A DNA stretch of 64,000 bases from Culex pipiens pallens. Its lineage: Eukaryota > Arthropoda > Insecta > Diptera > Culicidae. The notes below the pieces were generated by a model. The model saw nothing but the letters and a program-made list of their open reading frames with translations. It was not told the DNA's origin and did not search any database. Location of the stretch: NCBI RefSeq assembly GCF_016801865.2, contig NC_068938.1, positions 110,546,141 through 110,610,140 on the forward strand, read 5' to 3'. This document shows, piece after piece, positions 1 through 10,507 of this stretch. A program made the position numbers and the translations under genes. Within the stretch, counting starts at the first letter, position 1, and every line of letters starts with the position of its first letter.

Positions 1-428
1 GTTCTTCCAGGTCCATGGGGTCGAGACCATTGTTTCCTCTTAATCGCACTGATTTGGTAGTCGCGGAAGAACTTCGTAGGCCGCGTGAATCTGCGCCCGA
101 TACAGAAATGATCAGCTGAAAAATATATTTGAAATAGTAGTTTCGGAGTCTCAAAACATCCTGAATAAACTCACCCTTACCGGATTCTTCATGTCAAAGA
201 AAGTGGGACTTTACCGGCTGGTTCCCGCTTGGTTTTCGTGGCCGCATTTGTTGAGAAATAGACCTTTTCTCCGTCGATTTCGATCTCACCGCTGCTGCAG
301 TGGTCACCGCAGGTCACGGCCGCTGGTTTTTCTTGTTTAGCTGCTTGACAGTTTGCATTTGTTTCAGTTTCGTTTGTTTTCCTCTCCAATTTGACAGTTT
401 GGTTTTTTTGCTGTGGCAGTGATGCCAT
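1..428 (-). CDS. Unidentified protein, N-terminal part (two exons, runs off left edge)
   Basis: I do not recognise this gene. The minus-strand frame opens at an ATG (428-426) in a good context (CATCAACATGGC). It reads MASLPQQ..., polar and rich in Lys, Thr and Asn, then a Cys/His patch (VTCGDHCSSG) and EIEIDGEKVYF. An in-frame ATG 45 nt upstream (473) is less likely, because a polypyrimidine-AG (TTTTCAG) lies just before the chosen start. A plausible donor (GTAAAG) falls after position 215 and an acceptor (GGGCGCAG) before position 90. Joining them keeps the frame open (...KREPAD-SRGLRSSSATTK...) to base 1. Without this splice the frame stops 27 nt later. The exon-intron pattern and codon texture suggest a real gene; the product is unknown and the splice is inferred. 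Confidence 0.45.
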
Positions 429-473
429 GTTGATGGTGACTGAAAAGCCGTTATTAATTATTTTTATTTTCAT

Positions 474-1340
474 TGCCTTGTTTTTGAAAATGTGTTCCTA
501 CCTTATTTGTATTTAAATGCAAAAAAAAAAAATCGACTGCTCTATATTTTTTTCCAAACTCCAATGCCTGTTTTTCATTGAAATTCTTACAAAATAATTT
601 TGCTTTGGTAAATGTTACTGATTTGTTTGTTGGCAACACTTAGCGCACACAATTATACACTTTTAGATAGGGCTTGTGCCAAATAAAATTGAAGCTCGAG
701 GCCTTGTTTAAGCATGCCTTTTTCAAATGTTCAGTGAGAAATGATGATTTACCAAATGAATCACACACACTTTGAAAGAGTGGTGTGTATGATGTGCACA
801 GATAAAGACAAACACAGCGATAGTTTTTTCGGTCCGTTGCTCGGGTTCAAGTTAAGTCGGCAAATTGTGATAAAATTACAGTTTTTTGGCACGTCAAAAC
901 CCGTGTTTTGGAAAGTTTTCACCAAAAAACGAAGTGCTTAGTGATATCAAACCGTTCTGCCCAGAAAGACAGGCAGAATAACACAACATAGTGTAGTGCT
1001 TGGGTTTTAGAAGAAGATGAGAATTTGTTCGGAAAAAGAAGAAGCCGTAGAGCCATTTTTTGGTGGCTTCAACTCTGACGAAGTTTTTGGGAGTTTTGGG
1101 ATATAAAGTGTAGTAAAACTTAGTGAGGAAAATAAATTATGATCGTATTTTGTTGGTGATAACATATGGAAAAGGTAGGTGGGAAAATAGTGTGTCAAGA
1201 ACCAAAATTCTGGCAGTGGTCATTTTTCGCTGCTGAAGCCTAAGGTGAAACAGCTTATCAGTGTTGATAATTAAGGTGCAGTGACGGCAGCCTTTTCAGC
1301 CATTTTTCTGTTGTTTTGGAATTTCACCTTAAATTAAATT
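474..1340. other. Intergenic, no gene recognised
   Basis: Probably the upstream region of the minus-strand gene to the left. Short ORFs here (e.g. 741-941) show no domain or coding texture. An A-run lies at 521-531. I see no repeat or RNA gene. Confidence 0.4.
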
Positions 1341-1530
1341 TTGACAAGTTTCCTGGACTGTTATTTAAAAGTTTCCAATAAATGATTAAGGATTTTAAAA
1401 CAAAAAGCTTAAAATAGAGATATCTCAGAAATTTCCCGATGAAACATTTTGCTCTTAGAAGCATTGGAAAGCTGAGAAAATTTCCTATAAGACACATTTG
1501 AAAGTAGCGATGACTATTTTTGGTCAACCA
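1341..1530 (-). repeat. Fragment of the foldback repeat seen at 3990-5600
   Basis: The stretch around AGATATCTCAGAAATTTC, GATGAAACATTT, GCTCTTAGAAGCATTGGAAA and CTATAAGACACATTTG recurs almost unchanged at 5490-5582 in the same orientation and at 3990-4080 in the opposite orientation. It is a solitary arm of the same dispersed repeat. Confidence 0.6.
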
Positions 1531-1767
1531 AACAAAACGTGTTTGTTATTTACAGGACTTCAAAGTTTGGGCCGTTTTTGAAAATTGGCCCCTGATCAAA
1601 GAAAAAAAGATGTATTTTTGCAGGTTTTGGCTCATATTTGGAATTTGGGCTCAGTTCTCAGTTGCCCGTAAAAGAGGCATTTTCGTTACATCCAAAGGTC
1701 TACTCCGTAATTTTCCCTTGATATCCTCCTACAAGAATAAGATGTTAACGATATCGGTAGCCCTCTA

Positions 1768-2079
1768 CACACTAAAAAAATATGTAAATTACACCTAACG
1801 TAATAGCAAAATCAACATAAAATAACATCATGTAATTGTAAATCGAACATAAAATTGTGGCTATTATGATGCAGACTTTAAAAATTGATATGAATAAGCT
1901 GAAACAGAGATTTACATCATACGAGACTGAAAGATCAATTTATTTTGACTGAACAGTACGTTTCGTTTGATGCACATGTTTGGAGCGTTTGATTAAATGT
2001 AATTTTATGTGCGATGATTTAATTTTACTCTGAATTTAACCCAATTTTATGCATTCTCAGTGCATTTTCCTTGACAGTG
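1768..2079. mobile_element. MITE, TA-flanked, CACA-type ends
   Basis: The left end CACACTAAAAAAATATG is preceded by TA (1766-1767). The right end, read inward, is CACTGTCAAGGAAAATG and is followed by TA (2080-2081). The interior is AT-rich with repeated 'gtaattttat' motifs. It resembles the clearer copies at 2811-2966 and 6796-7025, but its termini match less well. Confidence 0.45.
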
Positions 2080-2229
2080 TACAGACACTTTAAACGTCAG
2101 CCATGTTTGAAGCGGAGAGAAAAATTGCGGAGCAGCTCCGGTCTTGAAATGCCCAGATTCTGGCACCAAAATAACCAGATTCAGACAAAAGTGGGCAGAA
2201 TCTTCCAGCACCAACCGGTTCCCCAGCAG

Positions 2230-2700
2230 CCAGCAGGAAAAAGTGAAAACAATAATTGAGGTAAGCACAGATTTTGCGTTGGAGTTTAGTAAATTCACAG
2301 CATTTTTTCTTGCTACGTTTTTCAGATGGCAGAACTTTACCGAGGGTTTTTGCCGAGGGACCGACTTCTTGGCCACTTCCCTTAGGGCTGATTTACCGCT
2401 GAACATCCGGCCACATCTGCTCAGGCGGGCAAGAACACTTGAGCGGCTGACGTCGATTTGTTTCCTGGAACAGCTTCCGAAAATTTTGCCGCGAGAATTT
2501 GAGTTCGCTGTTTGGAGAAGGAGCACGGAGGTGTTCCCGCAAGCACTTCGCCGCCGCTCCGAGCAAGCTGATCATTGTTTTTTGAACCGATCGGGCACAA
2601 CTACAAGGCTCCATCAACGGTTCCAAATAATTCGGAAGATTGGATGAAACGAGCAGCGATCGACTTTACGGTGATGCTAGTGTTTTGTGTTTAATCTTGT
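2230..2700 (+). pseudogene. Possible decayed or orphan gene, unknown
   Basis: A donor-like GAG/GTAAGC near 2262 and an acceptor TTTTTCAG at 2320-2327 bracket a possible 65-nt intron. The downstream part reads as protein-like sequence in more than one frame: first ADLPLNIRPHLLRRARTLERL, then HNYKAPSTVPNNSEDWMKRA ending at TAA near 2690. A polyA-like AATAAAA follows near 2730. The frame switch and lack of a recognised domain suggest a broken gene or chance. I cannot name a product. Confidence 0.2.
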
Positions 2701-2810
2701 GTGCTCAACGCTTTACGAAAGTGTAGCTAATAAAATGATTTTAAACGAACAATTTCGATTTATTTTTATGAAAGGTTTCCATCCCAAATTATTCTTTATT
2801 TTAAATACTA

Positions 2811-2966
2811 CACCAACCAAAATTTCCAGCACGCGTAAAATTACATTGCCATCGTTCGTTGTTCATGTCATGTAATTTTAAAATCTGATGTAATTTTCTG
2901 TCTCATCAGACGCTCCAGTTATGTGCATCGATAAGACAGAATATTACACGATTTTTTCGAAGTGTG
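2811..2966. mobile_element. MITE, TA-flanked
   Basis: The inward-reading ends are CACCAACCAAAATTT (left) and CACACTTCGAAAAAAT (right). Both are flanked by TA (2809-2810 and 2967-2968). The 156-bp interior has no ORF and several TAAAATTACAT-like motifs. The size and TA target fit a Tc1/mariner-type MITE. Confidence 0.5.
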
Positions 2967-2968
2967 TA

Positions 2969-3989
2969 TAACATGTGTGGAAACAATTGCCGGCGCGTAT
3001 TTATACCAAGAGTACTTCCATCTGTTCAAACCGATGTGGTTTTGTCTGTGGTTTTATTCATTTAATAAAAGCGACTTAACCCGATTCTTGTACATCTTTT
3101 CGAGCTCGCACGCCACACTCATCACATGTTTATTTATTCAGTCTGACTGGAAGCATGTGGTTTCCCCCCGGCAAAAGACCGCGGGATGCGTTTCAACCAG
3201 TCTGACTGCCTTCTGCTCGGGGTGTCGAAGATCTATTTTGTCCGCAGCATCCCGACCAAAAGTGAATTTCATTTTCATTTGGCATACCCCAAAGTGGAAA
3301 TTAATTTGTCTCTCATCCTCCCAGAAAAATACAGTCGTTGTTGGGTCCACGCACTGTAATTACGGCTATCGGAGTGCGTCCTCCTCGCCCTTAATATCCC
3401 CAGCTGCCTTGTGATCGAGAAAAGCCGCCACAAAAGAGGCGTAACGACCGACCGGCTCGAGAACCCGACTCCACACCAAGGACTCACGCGTCAGAAAATG
3501 ACTCCAATTGCACTTGAAGTGAAATGCATACTTATCGACAAATTGTCCCAACCCCTGGCTAAAAAGTGAATCTTTCACATTATCAGAATGTCGCTGCGTA
3601 TTAATTTTTGCTTCGGCCGACCATCGCAAGTTGGCACCTTGCGGGGCTAACCCCTGGTCCTGGTCACGGAAAAGGTGTTTCGGAAGTTGCAATCTTGACA
3701 TAATTGCGATTTGGCCATGACCTGGACGCAAAAGGGTGCAAAATAATTGATAAATGTGGCCAACTTGTGGCGTTATTTGGGAGGACGGCCCAAGTTCAGC
3801 AGCGTGATGTGCTTAGGTTGCACAGAACCCTTTATCTTGGGGTTATCAAACGTGCTTTTGGATTCGTTGATTGGAAGGCCATGTGCGTTTTATTCCTACG
3901 GTGGAAGTATCTTGTACGGCTTGATCGCATGTTAGGTTAGTAAAAGAGCGCAAATCCATTTTTAAATTTCAATTCTGAAACCTCGTACA
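2969..3989. other. Unique intergenic stretch
   Basis: Part of it (3120-3900) is less AT-rich than its surroundings and contains overlapping short ORFs on both strands, none with a recognisable domain, start context or splice structure. No repeat was recognised. Confidence 0.35.
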
Positions 3990-5600
3990 TATGTGTCTTA
4001 TAGGAAATTTTCTCAGCTTTCCAATGCTTCTTAGGGTGAAATGTTTCGTCGGGAAATTGCTGAGATATCTATTTTTTGAGCTTTTTGTTCTAAAATCCTT
4101 ATTTATTGTAAACTTTATAATAGCTTTTCTGGAAACTTGTCAAATGATGGTTTTCATGTGTCAAATGTGCAAAAAAAGGCAAGAAACAACTTTGTAGAAG
4201 GTTGAAAATCGCTAAACATTTTCAATATAAATTTTAAACGAGTTTTTGAATATATGTGATTTATTTCGAAATGAAAATCATAAAACCGTATTAAAAATAT
4301 TTTATACAAGAATTAAAAGATAAATACTTTTTTTTGTGTACAAATATCCAGTGTCAACTCTTATTGAGCTGATACCATCGATTTTTTGCAGGTTTGAGAT
4401 TGTTAAGTTTATCGATGGATTTTTATGAATAAATTAATAAATTAATAAATTAAATTGATGCATACATGAACCGGGACATGGATCCAAAAGATGATTTAAA
4501 ATTGAAAATGTACTACAAATTACTGTTGCAAGCTTCAAAAGTCATAATCTAAAGTTTTACTGTTGAAAATACATTTAAATGTAGGAGTAAAATGATTCTG
4601 TTTCAACTCTAAATGTTGAAAACACCACCACAAACATTTTTTTTTGTTTTAAACAAAAATAAAACTATTATTCAACAGAAAAAATCAAACAGAAGCTTCC
4701 ATTCCAAACTATTTAAACAAAAATCAAAGTATTTGTAAGACGTTTTAAAAAGATTAGACTTCTATAACATTGCTGATTCCTTGATCATTTCATACAAAAT
4801 AAAAACTAGAAAATCATTTCATACTCATGAAAAGTTTTTGTACTGGAGCTCGCCAAAGTAATGTTTAGTTCAATTTTGAATATAAAACATAATTTGTATC
4901 CATGCAACTGTTTAATGTCTGGTTAAGGAAATATGGTTTTTTTTTTCAAAAAAAAATCTAGTAATACCCTTACTAATCTCAAACTTTCAAACAAATCGGT
5001 TTTATCTGCTTAATTCAAGCTAAATCCGAGCAGAACCGTGATATTTGTACATGGAAATTATGTAGTTATCTTATAATTCTCGTAAAAAATATTTTTTAAT
5101 ATGGTTTTATGATTTTCATTTTTGACTAAATCCTATTTATTAAAAAAAAAACTCGCTCAAACTTCATTTTAAAAATATTTAGCGATTTGCAACCTTCTCC
5201 AAAGTTGTTTCTTGCCTTATTCTGTACATTTTGATGAGTAAATGACACATGAAAAACATTATTTGACAAGTTTCCAGAATAGTTCTGGAGTTTTTTTTAA
5301 ATGGTCCAATAAACCAAATTTTTAGTTTATGCTTTTTGGGTGTTTTTTTAATATCCCTGACTCAAGGCGATTTCAAAAACACCCAAAAAGCAAAAACTAA
5401 AAATTTGGTTCATTGAACCTTTTCAAAAAAAAACTCCAGAGTTATTTCAAAGTTTGCTATAAATAATAATGGAATTTAGAACGAAAAACTTAAAAAATAG
5501 ATATCTCAGAAAATTCTCGATGAAACATTTCGCTCTTAGAAGCATTGGAAAGCTGAGAAAATTTCCTATAAGACACATTTGACAGTAGTGATGACTATTT
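3990..5600. repeat. Foldback repeat with ~330-bp arms
   Basis: The left arm (3990-4325, from GTGTCTTATAGGAAATTTTC through the 'aaaaccgtattaaaaatatttt' area) is matched in inverted orientation by the right arm (about 5090-5585). The right arm is interrupted at 5284-5443 by a small palindromic insertion. The spacer of about 770 bp is AT-rich with no ORF. Confidence 0.55.
5284..5443. mobile_element. Palindromic MITE, CTGGAG/CTCCAG ends
   Basis: Nearly the whole 160 bp folds on itself: CTGGAGTTTTTTTTAAATGG... against ...CCTTTTCAAAAAAAAACTCCAG, with matching CACCCAAAAAGC and GCTTTTTGGGTG near the centre. It splits the right arm of the foldback repeat. Two shorter relatives lie at 7111-7171 and 7266-7344. 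Confidence 0.55.
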
Positions 5601-6606
5601 TTTTTTTGTTTAGAAAAGGCTGTTCGAGAAAACATCCCGTGAAAAGAGTATGTTGATGACTGTTGCAAAAAGATATTGATAAAAAAAATTGTGTCGATTT
5701 TTATGACAATGAAACGTCGAAATTCAAGTTTTACCTCACTTCCCTTTGTCAAATATTTTGTTTGAAAAGATCAGACAAATTTCCAATAAATTTGGTTCAA
5801 AGTCATTGAAGACTGCACAAAAGGTTTCTGAGATACAGCCTCTGAATGAAAAGCAAACAGGAAAAATGAGATTTTCTCTAAATCATCAAAATAGCGATTT
5901 TAATGTCAAAAAGTGAAACTATCGTATTTTCTGGTCTTCCGAATAAACATATTTTTTTTAATCAATCCCAACATTCGAAAAGCCTTCGTTTTGTTGAAAT
6001 CTACACATGTCTAGAATAGACAAACACGCTACATGAAAGCCTGAACTGATAAAACGAAAACCTTTTTTTTTTTTGCATATCGGCACACAAAGTAGGAACA
6101 TGTATTTTAAATTGTATGATTAGACTTTTTTCCTTAAATATATTTGAAGTTATTTAAAAAAAGAGCCTTTCTTACAAAATGATGAAACTCCGAGAAATAT
6201 ATTGGTGCAATTAATTTTTCAGAAACATAATGATACCACCCAGTGAGAATTTTACTTAAAGCTTCGAATCTTTTTAGGCTAAACCTCGAATGCCATTTTT
6301 TTTTAATTTCAGAAGTACATTATTTGTCGCAAGATATTTAGATTTAATTAAGAAAAACATATTGGATTGACATTATTAGAAAAAAATAAAGCGTACTCAG
6401 TCTTTAATGTAAGTCTATGATTAACTTAAAAAAATATGTATCGCTATTGCACTTTGTCGATCTGTTATGAGAAGCCAGAAAGAACATTTTCACGCGCAGC
6501 GTAAAACGCGCAAGCGTAAAAGCGCTGGCGTTGAAGCTTCGACTTGACGAATTTGATGTTCAGTATATGATTTTGTATAAAACCGAAAATTTAATAGGAA
6601 AAATAG
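5601..6606. other. AT-rich intergenic, nothing recognised
   Basis: Long A/T runs and no ORF of interest. A short stretch near 6490-6540 (repeated 'gcgtaaa' words) is slightly GC-richer, with no identifiable feature. Confidence 0.4.
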
Positions 6607-6795
6607 GGTAAGAGTAAGGCTACCAACTGTACGGATTTTTTCCTTACCATACGGATTTTCGAACCTCTTCGCGGATTTTTAACAGGCCGGAATTTTTGTA
6701 GGGAATTTTACGCATAATACGGATTTGTACGGAATTTTAACAACTTTTTAATCATTGAATTGCTTTTTTTATTTGGTTGAAGCTTTTGTTAACTA

Positions 6796-7025
6796 CACAG
6801 AAAGAATATGTGGATTTACTTGACACGGAAAAAATGAATTACATGTAAACTCAATTGATGTTAACGTAAGATTCGACGTAAACGGTTGAATCACACGTAA
6901 AATCATGTTTTTACGTATAATTTGTTACAAATTTACATCAAATTGCATTTAAATTTAAATGTTTAATGACGTGCAAAAGTGTTACATCATAAATGATGTA
7001 ACATTCGGAAATATTTTTTTGTGTG
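6796..7025. mobile_element. Nested MITE, TA-flanked
   Basis: The inward ends are CACAGAAAGAATAT and CACACAAAAAAATAT, flanked by TA (6794-6795 and 7026-7027). It is 230 bp without an ORF and belongs with 1768-2079 and 2811-2966. It lies inside 6615-7656, so it inserted later. Confidence 0.65.
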
Positions 7026-7110
7026 TAGAAATTTTTATTTTTCTGTGAGTTTGATTTAAAAAGGGAGAGTTTTCCTGGGTTTCCTCAATTAAAACTTGAT
7101 TATCAATAAT

Positions 7111-7171
7111 TCTAGAGTTTTTGAACTATTGTCTTTCATATGTTGATAGGACCTTTAAAAAAAACTCTAGA
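7111..7171. mobile_element. Short palindromic MITE (CTAGAG type)
   Basis: TCTAGAGTTTTT... pairs with ...AAAAAAACTCTAGA. It also contains the GATAGGACCTTT word shared with the 7266-7344 copy. Confidence 0.5.
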
Positions 7172-7265
7172 ATTGTTCTTTTAGAAATTCCTTACTATAT
7201 ATATTTATCCATTTCCAAAGGCTTTCTAAAACTTGTGAAAACATTTGAACATTTGAATTTACAAA

Positions 7266-7344
7266 TCTAGAGTTTTTTTAAAGGTCCTATAAACTGTTGT
7301 GTTTCACATGTTATAGGACCTTTTCAATAAAAAAAAACTCTGGA
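7266..7344. mobile_element. Short palindromic MITE (CTAGAG type)
   Basis: TCTAGAGTTTTTTTAAAGG and TCCTATAA pair with TTATAGGA and CCTTTTCAATAAAAAAAAACTC in the other half. It is related to 5284-5443 and 7111-7171. Confidence 0.5.
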
Positions 7345-7664
7345 AAAGTGTTCGTGAAAACACTAAGAACGGTATTATTCGTAAAAGCAAACTTGACATT
7401 TTGTAAATTTTAAAACGTTTAACAAAAAATTGAAGAACATAACGATTTGTTTCAAATCACGGTTTATTTTATGAATACTTTTAAACGTGCAACGTGTGAA
7501 ATTTGTTAGCTCTAAAAACGACACAGTTTTATGTTTTTAATTCTCAAATTTATTAAATTTAATTTATATAAATAATTCATAGACAGTTTTTGTTATACCA
7601 TGGTGTCATATCGGCAAAGTGTACGGATTTTTGCTCAGCAAGAGTTGGTAGCCTTAGGTAAGAG

Positions 7665-8621
7665 TAAGAAGAAAAACACTAATATGGCTATATCTCTGGA
7701 AATACATTTTGGAAATGCTTCAAATTTTGGGCCCAAGCAGTTTATGGCGCATGTTTTCGAATGGCTTTTTGTTTGAAACTGAATTCGTTTAATTTGACAG
7801 TGTTATCTGTAAAATAGTCCAAAAAATACCTCTAAAAATGTCTTTGCCCACATTTACTGGTCGAAAATGGTGAATCGAGAAATAAAATGTTCGTCTCCGA
7901 TCCCACGGCTACAGATCTGAAATATAAAAATTGTGGGTTTTACGTGCGGTTTTCCAGTGATGGAAGACACAAATTTTCAAGAGCGGATACAGACATCGCT
8001 CATGTATTTCAGTAAAAGAGCTCTCAAAAATCAGACTTTGAGTTCCGGGTTTCGGGCCAAAATTCAATCGAAAGAACGCATCTAAACCTTCAATTTAGTA
8101 ATAAGATTTTTTCCTGGGACGAATCCTCGCCGTGTACGATTTTTTTAAGATTTCTGAGAAAAGCGTTTTTCCAAAAGCAAACCTTAAACCTTTCTTTTGT
8201 AAGAAAGGCAAAAAAATAAATTTCTTGCTGATTTTTCGTATAAATTTGAATTTGGCCAAATATTTAATTATAACTCCAAAATTGCTGTGATACTGTAACA
8301 TTTTATTTAATAAAACCAAATCTTACTACCTTATTTTGGGTATTAAATCTCGTAAATATTTTTCGTGATTCGATTACTCGATTTTTTATAGAAACCTTTA
8401 AAAAGTGGCTTCAAAACGAAAAAAAAGTTTACTGAATCTGTTTGTAAATGGTTCACTATTTCCATCGAGGAAATTATTTCAAACCTTATGTTGTTTATCA
8501 TAACTTAAAAAATTTTACCAAAATTTCCCGTCCTAATCGATTTTCTAACGCGCCGGCTAACCTTGAAGCCATAATTTGGTCATACATACTTTCGGATGTA
8601 ATTTTTTTTTTCAACGTACAG
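7665..8621. other. Intergenic, nothing recognised
   Basis: AT-rich sequence. The minus ORF 8095-8319 is low-complexity Lys/Phe/Ile and probably chance. A strong polypyrimidine tract ends at 8621, see next feature. Confidence 0.35.
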
Positions 8622-8780
8622 CCCCCATGTCTGGAACCAATTTGTACAGTGCCATCATGGTCCTGACTTTGGCATGCGTGAAGAGGATCCCGGGGGACAA
8701 CGCTCGTTGCAGCAGCAGTCCGAAACTTGTGCATGCAGATCACCGGCGGATCGTCCTCGTCGGAGGCAATTTGTTATCGG
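8622..8780 (+). other. Candidate exon, unknown gene
   Basis: A T-rich tract ending CAACGTACAG (to 8621) looks like a splice acceptor and GTAATG at 8781 a possible donor. The segment opens with ATG (8627), reading MSGTNLYSAIMVLTLACVK and then about 30 polar residues. It could be an exon of the small gene downstream (9209-9442) or an untranslated leader. No family is recognised. Confidence 0.25.
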
Positions 8781-9208
8781 GTAATGATTATGATTATGCT
8801 TCTTCTGCATAACCTTTTATGACGGGGGCTCTTCAGTGTGACAGAGTGCAATATTTATGGTCTTTGCGGTGTGATCGTCGTTGATGTTCGAGGAAAATAG
8901 GTAAGTGTTTTAAACGAGCAGTGAGCAGAAATTTTTGCGACGAGCAGGTGAAACTTTTTCGAGCGAAATTGATTCTTTTCCCTTGCAGATATCGATATTT
9001 ATCACGTTTGAAACACTTTTACTGCGACCATAATTGGTCCCATATCAAAATGATGGTGTACTCTAATTAAGCCAGGTTCTTAAAATGCCCAGTTGCTGTT
9101 CATCAATCTTGTCATTTCCTCCACATCTGCTTCCAGTCTCGCGTTAATTCATTCTGCTTCCAAAATTCAACATGATCTTGGAATCAACCGACGGATGCCA
9201 TTATCGCG

Positions 9209-9442
9209 ATGGTGCTGCTGCTGCTGCTGCTCGTCATCACATCGATATTGGTCTGCGGAATCTGCGTCACCTCTGCTCCTCCTTCTTGGATCTTTGCTCA
9301 CATCTTGCCGAAGCGAGACAAGAGGCAAAAAGCGAAAACTGTATCACCTGCAGCTATGAAATACCTTCGAAATGAGCCGCACCTTGCTGCCATCATGTTC
9401 CGCCGAAAAGAAGGCTGCCAGCCTGGCTGCATACGAGTTTAG
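9209..9442 (+). CDS. Putative small secreted peptide precursor (77 aa)
   Basis: The ATG at 9209 (TCGCGATGG context) opens a 77-residue ORF. Residues 2-20 are an almost pure Leu/Val/Ile stretch ending in small residues and Cys (MVLLLLLLVITSILVCGIC), a convincing secretory signal. After a likely cleavage near ...VTSA come a short segment (PPSWIFAHILP), a dibasic cluster (KRDKR), a middle segment, a second dibasic site (FRRKE) and a tail with two Cys (GCQPGCIRV). This order of signal, spacer, dibasic sites and Cys-containing end is typical of neuropeptide or small hormone precursors, but I recognise no known family. The Leu run comes from a CTG microsatellite, so chance cannot be excluded. A polyA-like ATTAAA lies near 9469 and a possible upstream exon at 8622-8780. 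Confidence 0.4.
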   Translation: MVLLLLLLVITSILVCGICVTSAPPSWIFAHILPKRDKRQKAKTVSPAAMKYLRNEPHLAAIMFRRKEGCQPGCIRV

Positions 9443-10189
9443 AAGAAGTTTTTAGCATAGAAATCGCATTAAAATTAATGCATTAGTCACTGTGGCTCGT
9501 CCGATCCTTTTTGCATATCATTTCGAGGTAGCTTCTTGTTTCCATTTTTTTCAGTCCCAAGACATCGGCATGATATTGAAATATCGAGATCGATTTTTCA
9601 TAAAATTATGAAAAGTTTTGGATCTGTCAATTCGAGATCATGCAACATTTGATGAATGAGAAAGTCATGTAATCAGACAGTCCTGTATGCATTTGCCAAT
9701 TTGGGACTACCGAAACGGTTGTGGCATTGGAATTTCACTTAAATGATTCCGGTGAACTTGTTTTCCGGATGCTGACAGACGTGAAAGCAATCGTCTTAAT
9801 GGGTACCAGATGATATAGGGAAACCGCAAGCTGCAAAAATTTGTATGGTGTTATGTTATCTGTATATCAAATTCCATATTAAATACCATGATAATGGTTC
9901 ATACAGTTAAATCAATTGCTGTCTTAAGTTTCACTGTCATAAACTTTAAATTAACCACCAAATATGTAAAAAGTATGTAGGTAGTAAAGTAATTTTTGAT
10001 TGCAAATTTGATTTTGCAACCCAACATGATTTTTGAAAGTTTGTTCCAAAAATCATCACTTAAATAAATAAAAATCGAACATTACAATAAATACTTGTTT
10101 TGAGAATTCAACGTTTAGTGATAATAAATCAAATAAATAATTCGGTTTTTTTTCGTGTACCTCTTTTTTCTGAAAAGTTCTTATACGGA
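9443..10189. other. Intergenic, nothing recognised
   Basis: Unique AT-rich sequence downstream of the peptide ORF. No ORF, RNA gene or clear repeat. Confidence 0.35.
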
Positions 10190-10500
10190 CCGGAAAATTA
10201 TATTGATGTGGCAAAATGGTTACACCCAAAACTGGGCATCGGCATTCAAAAGGATAAAGAGCACAGTTCGGTGGTAAAATGGTACTGTGAAGAGATGGAG
10301 AGGATAAATACCGAAATTACCAAGAGAACTCTACTCGTGGATTCATTTTCCAAAAAAGTTCTTTTTTTGTAAGTGCTGATACCGAGACTCGATCCCAAGT
10401 CCTTCGGCATAGTGAACCGTGCCGTATTGGCCACCATGGTTCGGTGACTAAGTGGCGGTCATTTGTCCATATAAGCCACTCAAAGGGATGAACTGTTTAA
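10190..10500 (-). mobile_element. tRNA-derived SINE, minus orientation
   Basis: Read on the minus strand, 10450-10375 resembles a tRNA head, with a B-box-like GGGATCGAGTC and an upstream TGGTGGCC A-box-like region. It is followed by a body with TTTACCACCGAACTG and CCCAGTTTTGGGTG near the end. The same body and head recur at 10508-10703 and at 52150-52480. Confidence 0.55.
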
Positions 10501-10507
10501 ATGAACT

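Larger units (their letters stand above)
6615..7656. mobile_element. Non-autonomous TIR element with 8-bp TSD
   Basis: The ends are perfectly inverted TAAGGCTACCAACT, flanked on both sides by GGTAAGAG (6607-6614 and 7657-7664). Just inside both ends is TACGGATTTTT, repeated several times near the left end, as expected of subterminal binding sites. No transposase ORF is present in 1042 bp. An 8-bp TSD is typical of hAT-type elements. A MITE (6796-7025) and two palindromic MITEs are nested inside. Sequence resembling 7217-7530 recurs at 16928-17200. Confidence 0.75.

Noticed and set aside
2144..2647. 167-codon ORF as an intact gene
   Set aside because: It crosses what looks like an intron, has no domain, and the neighbouring frame reads better at its end.
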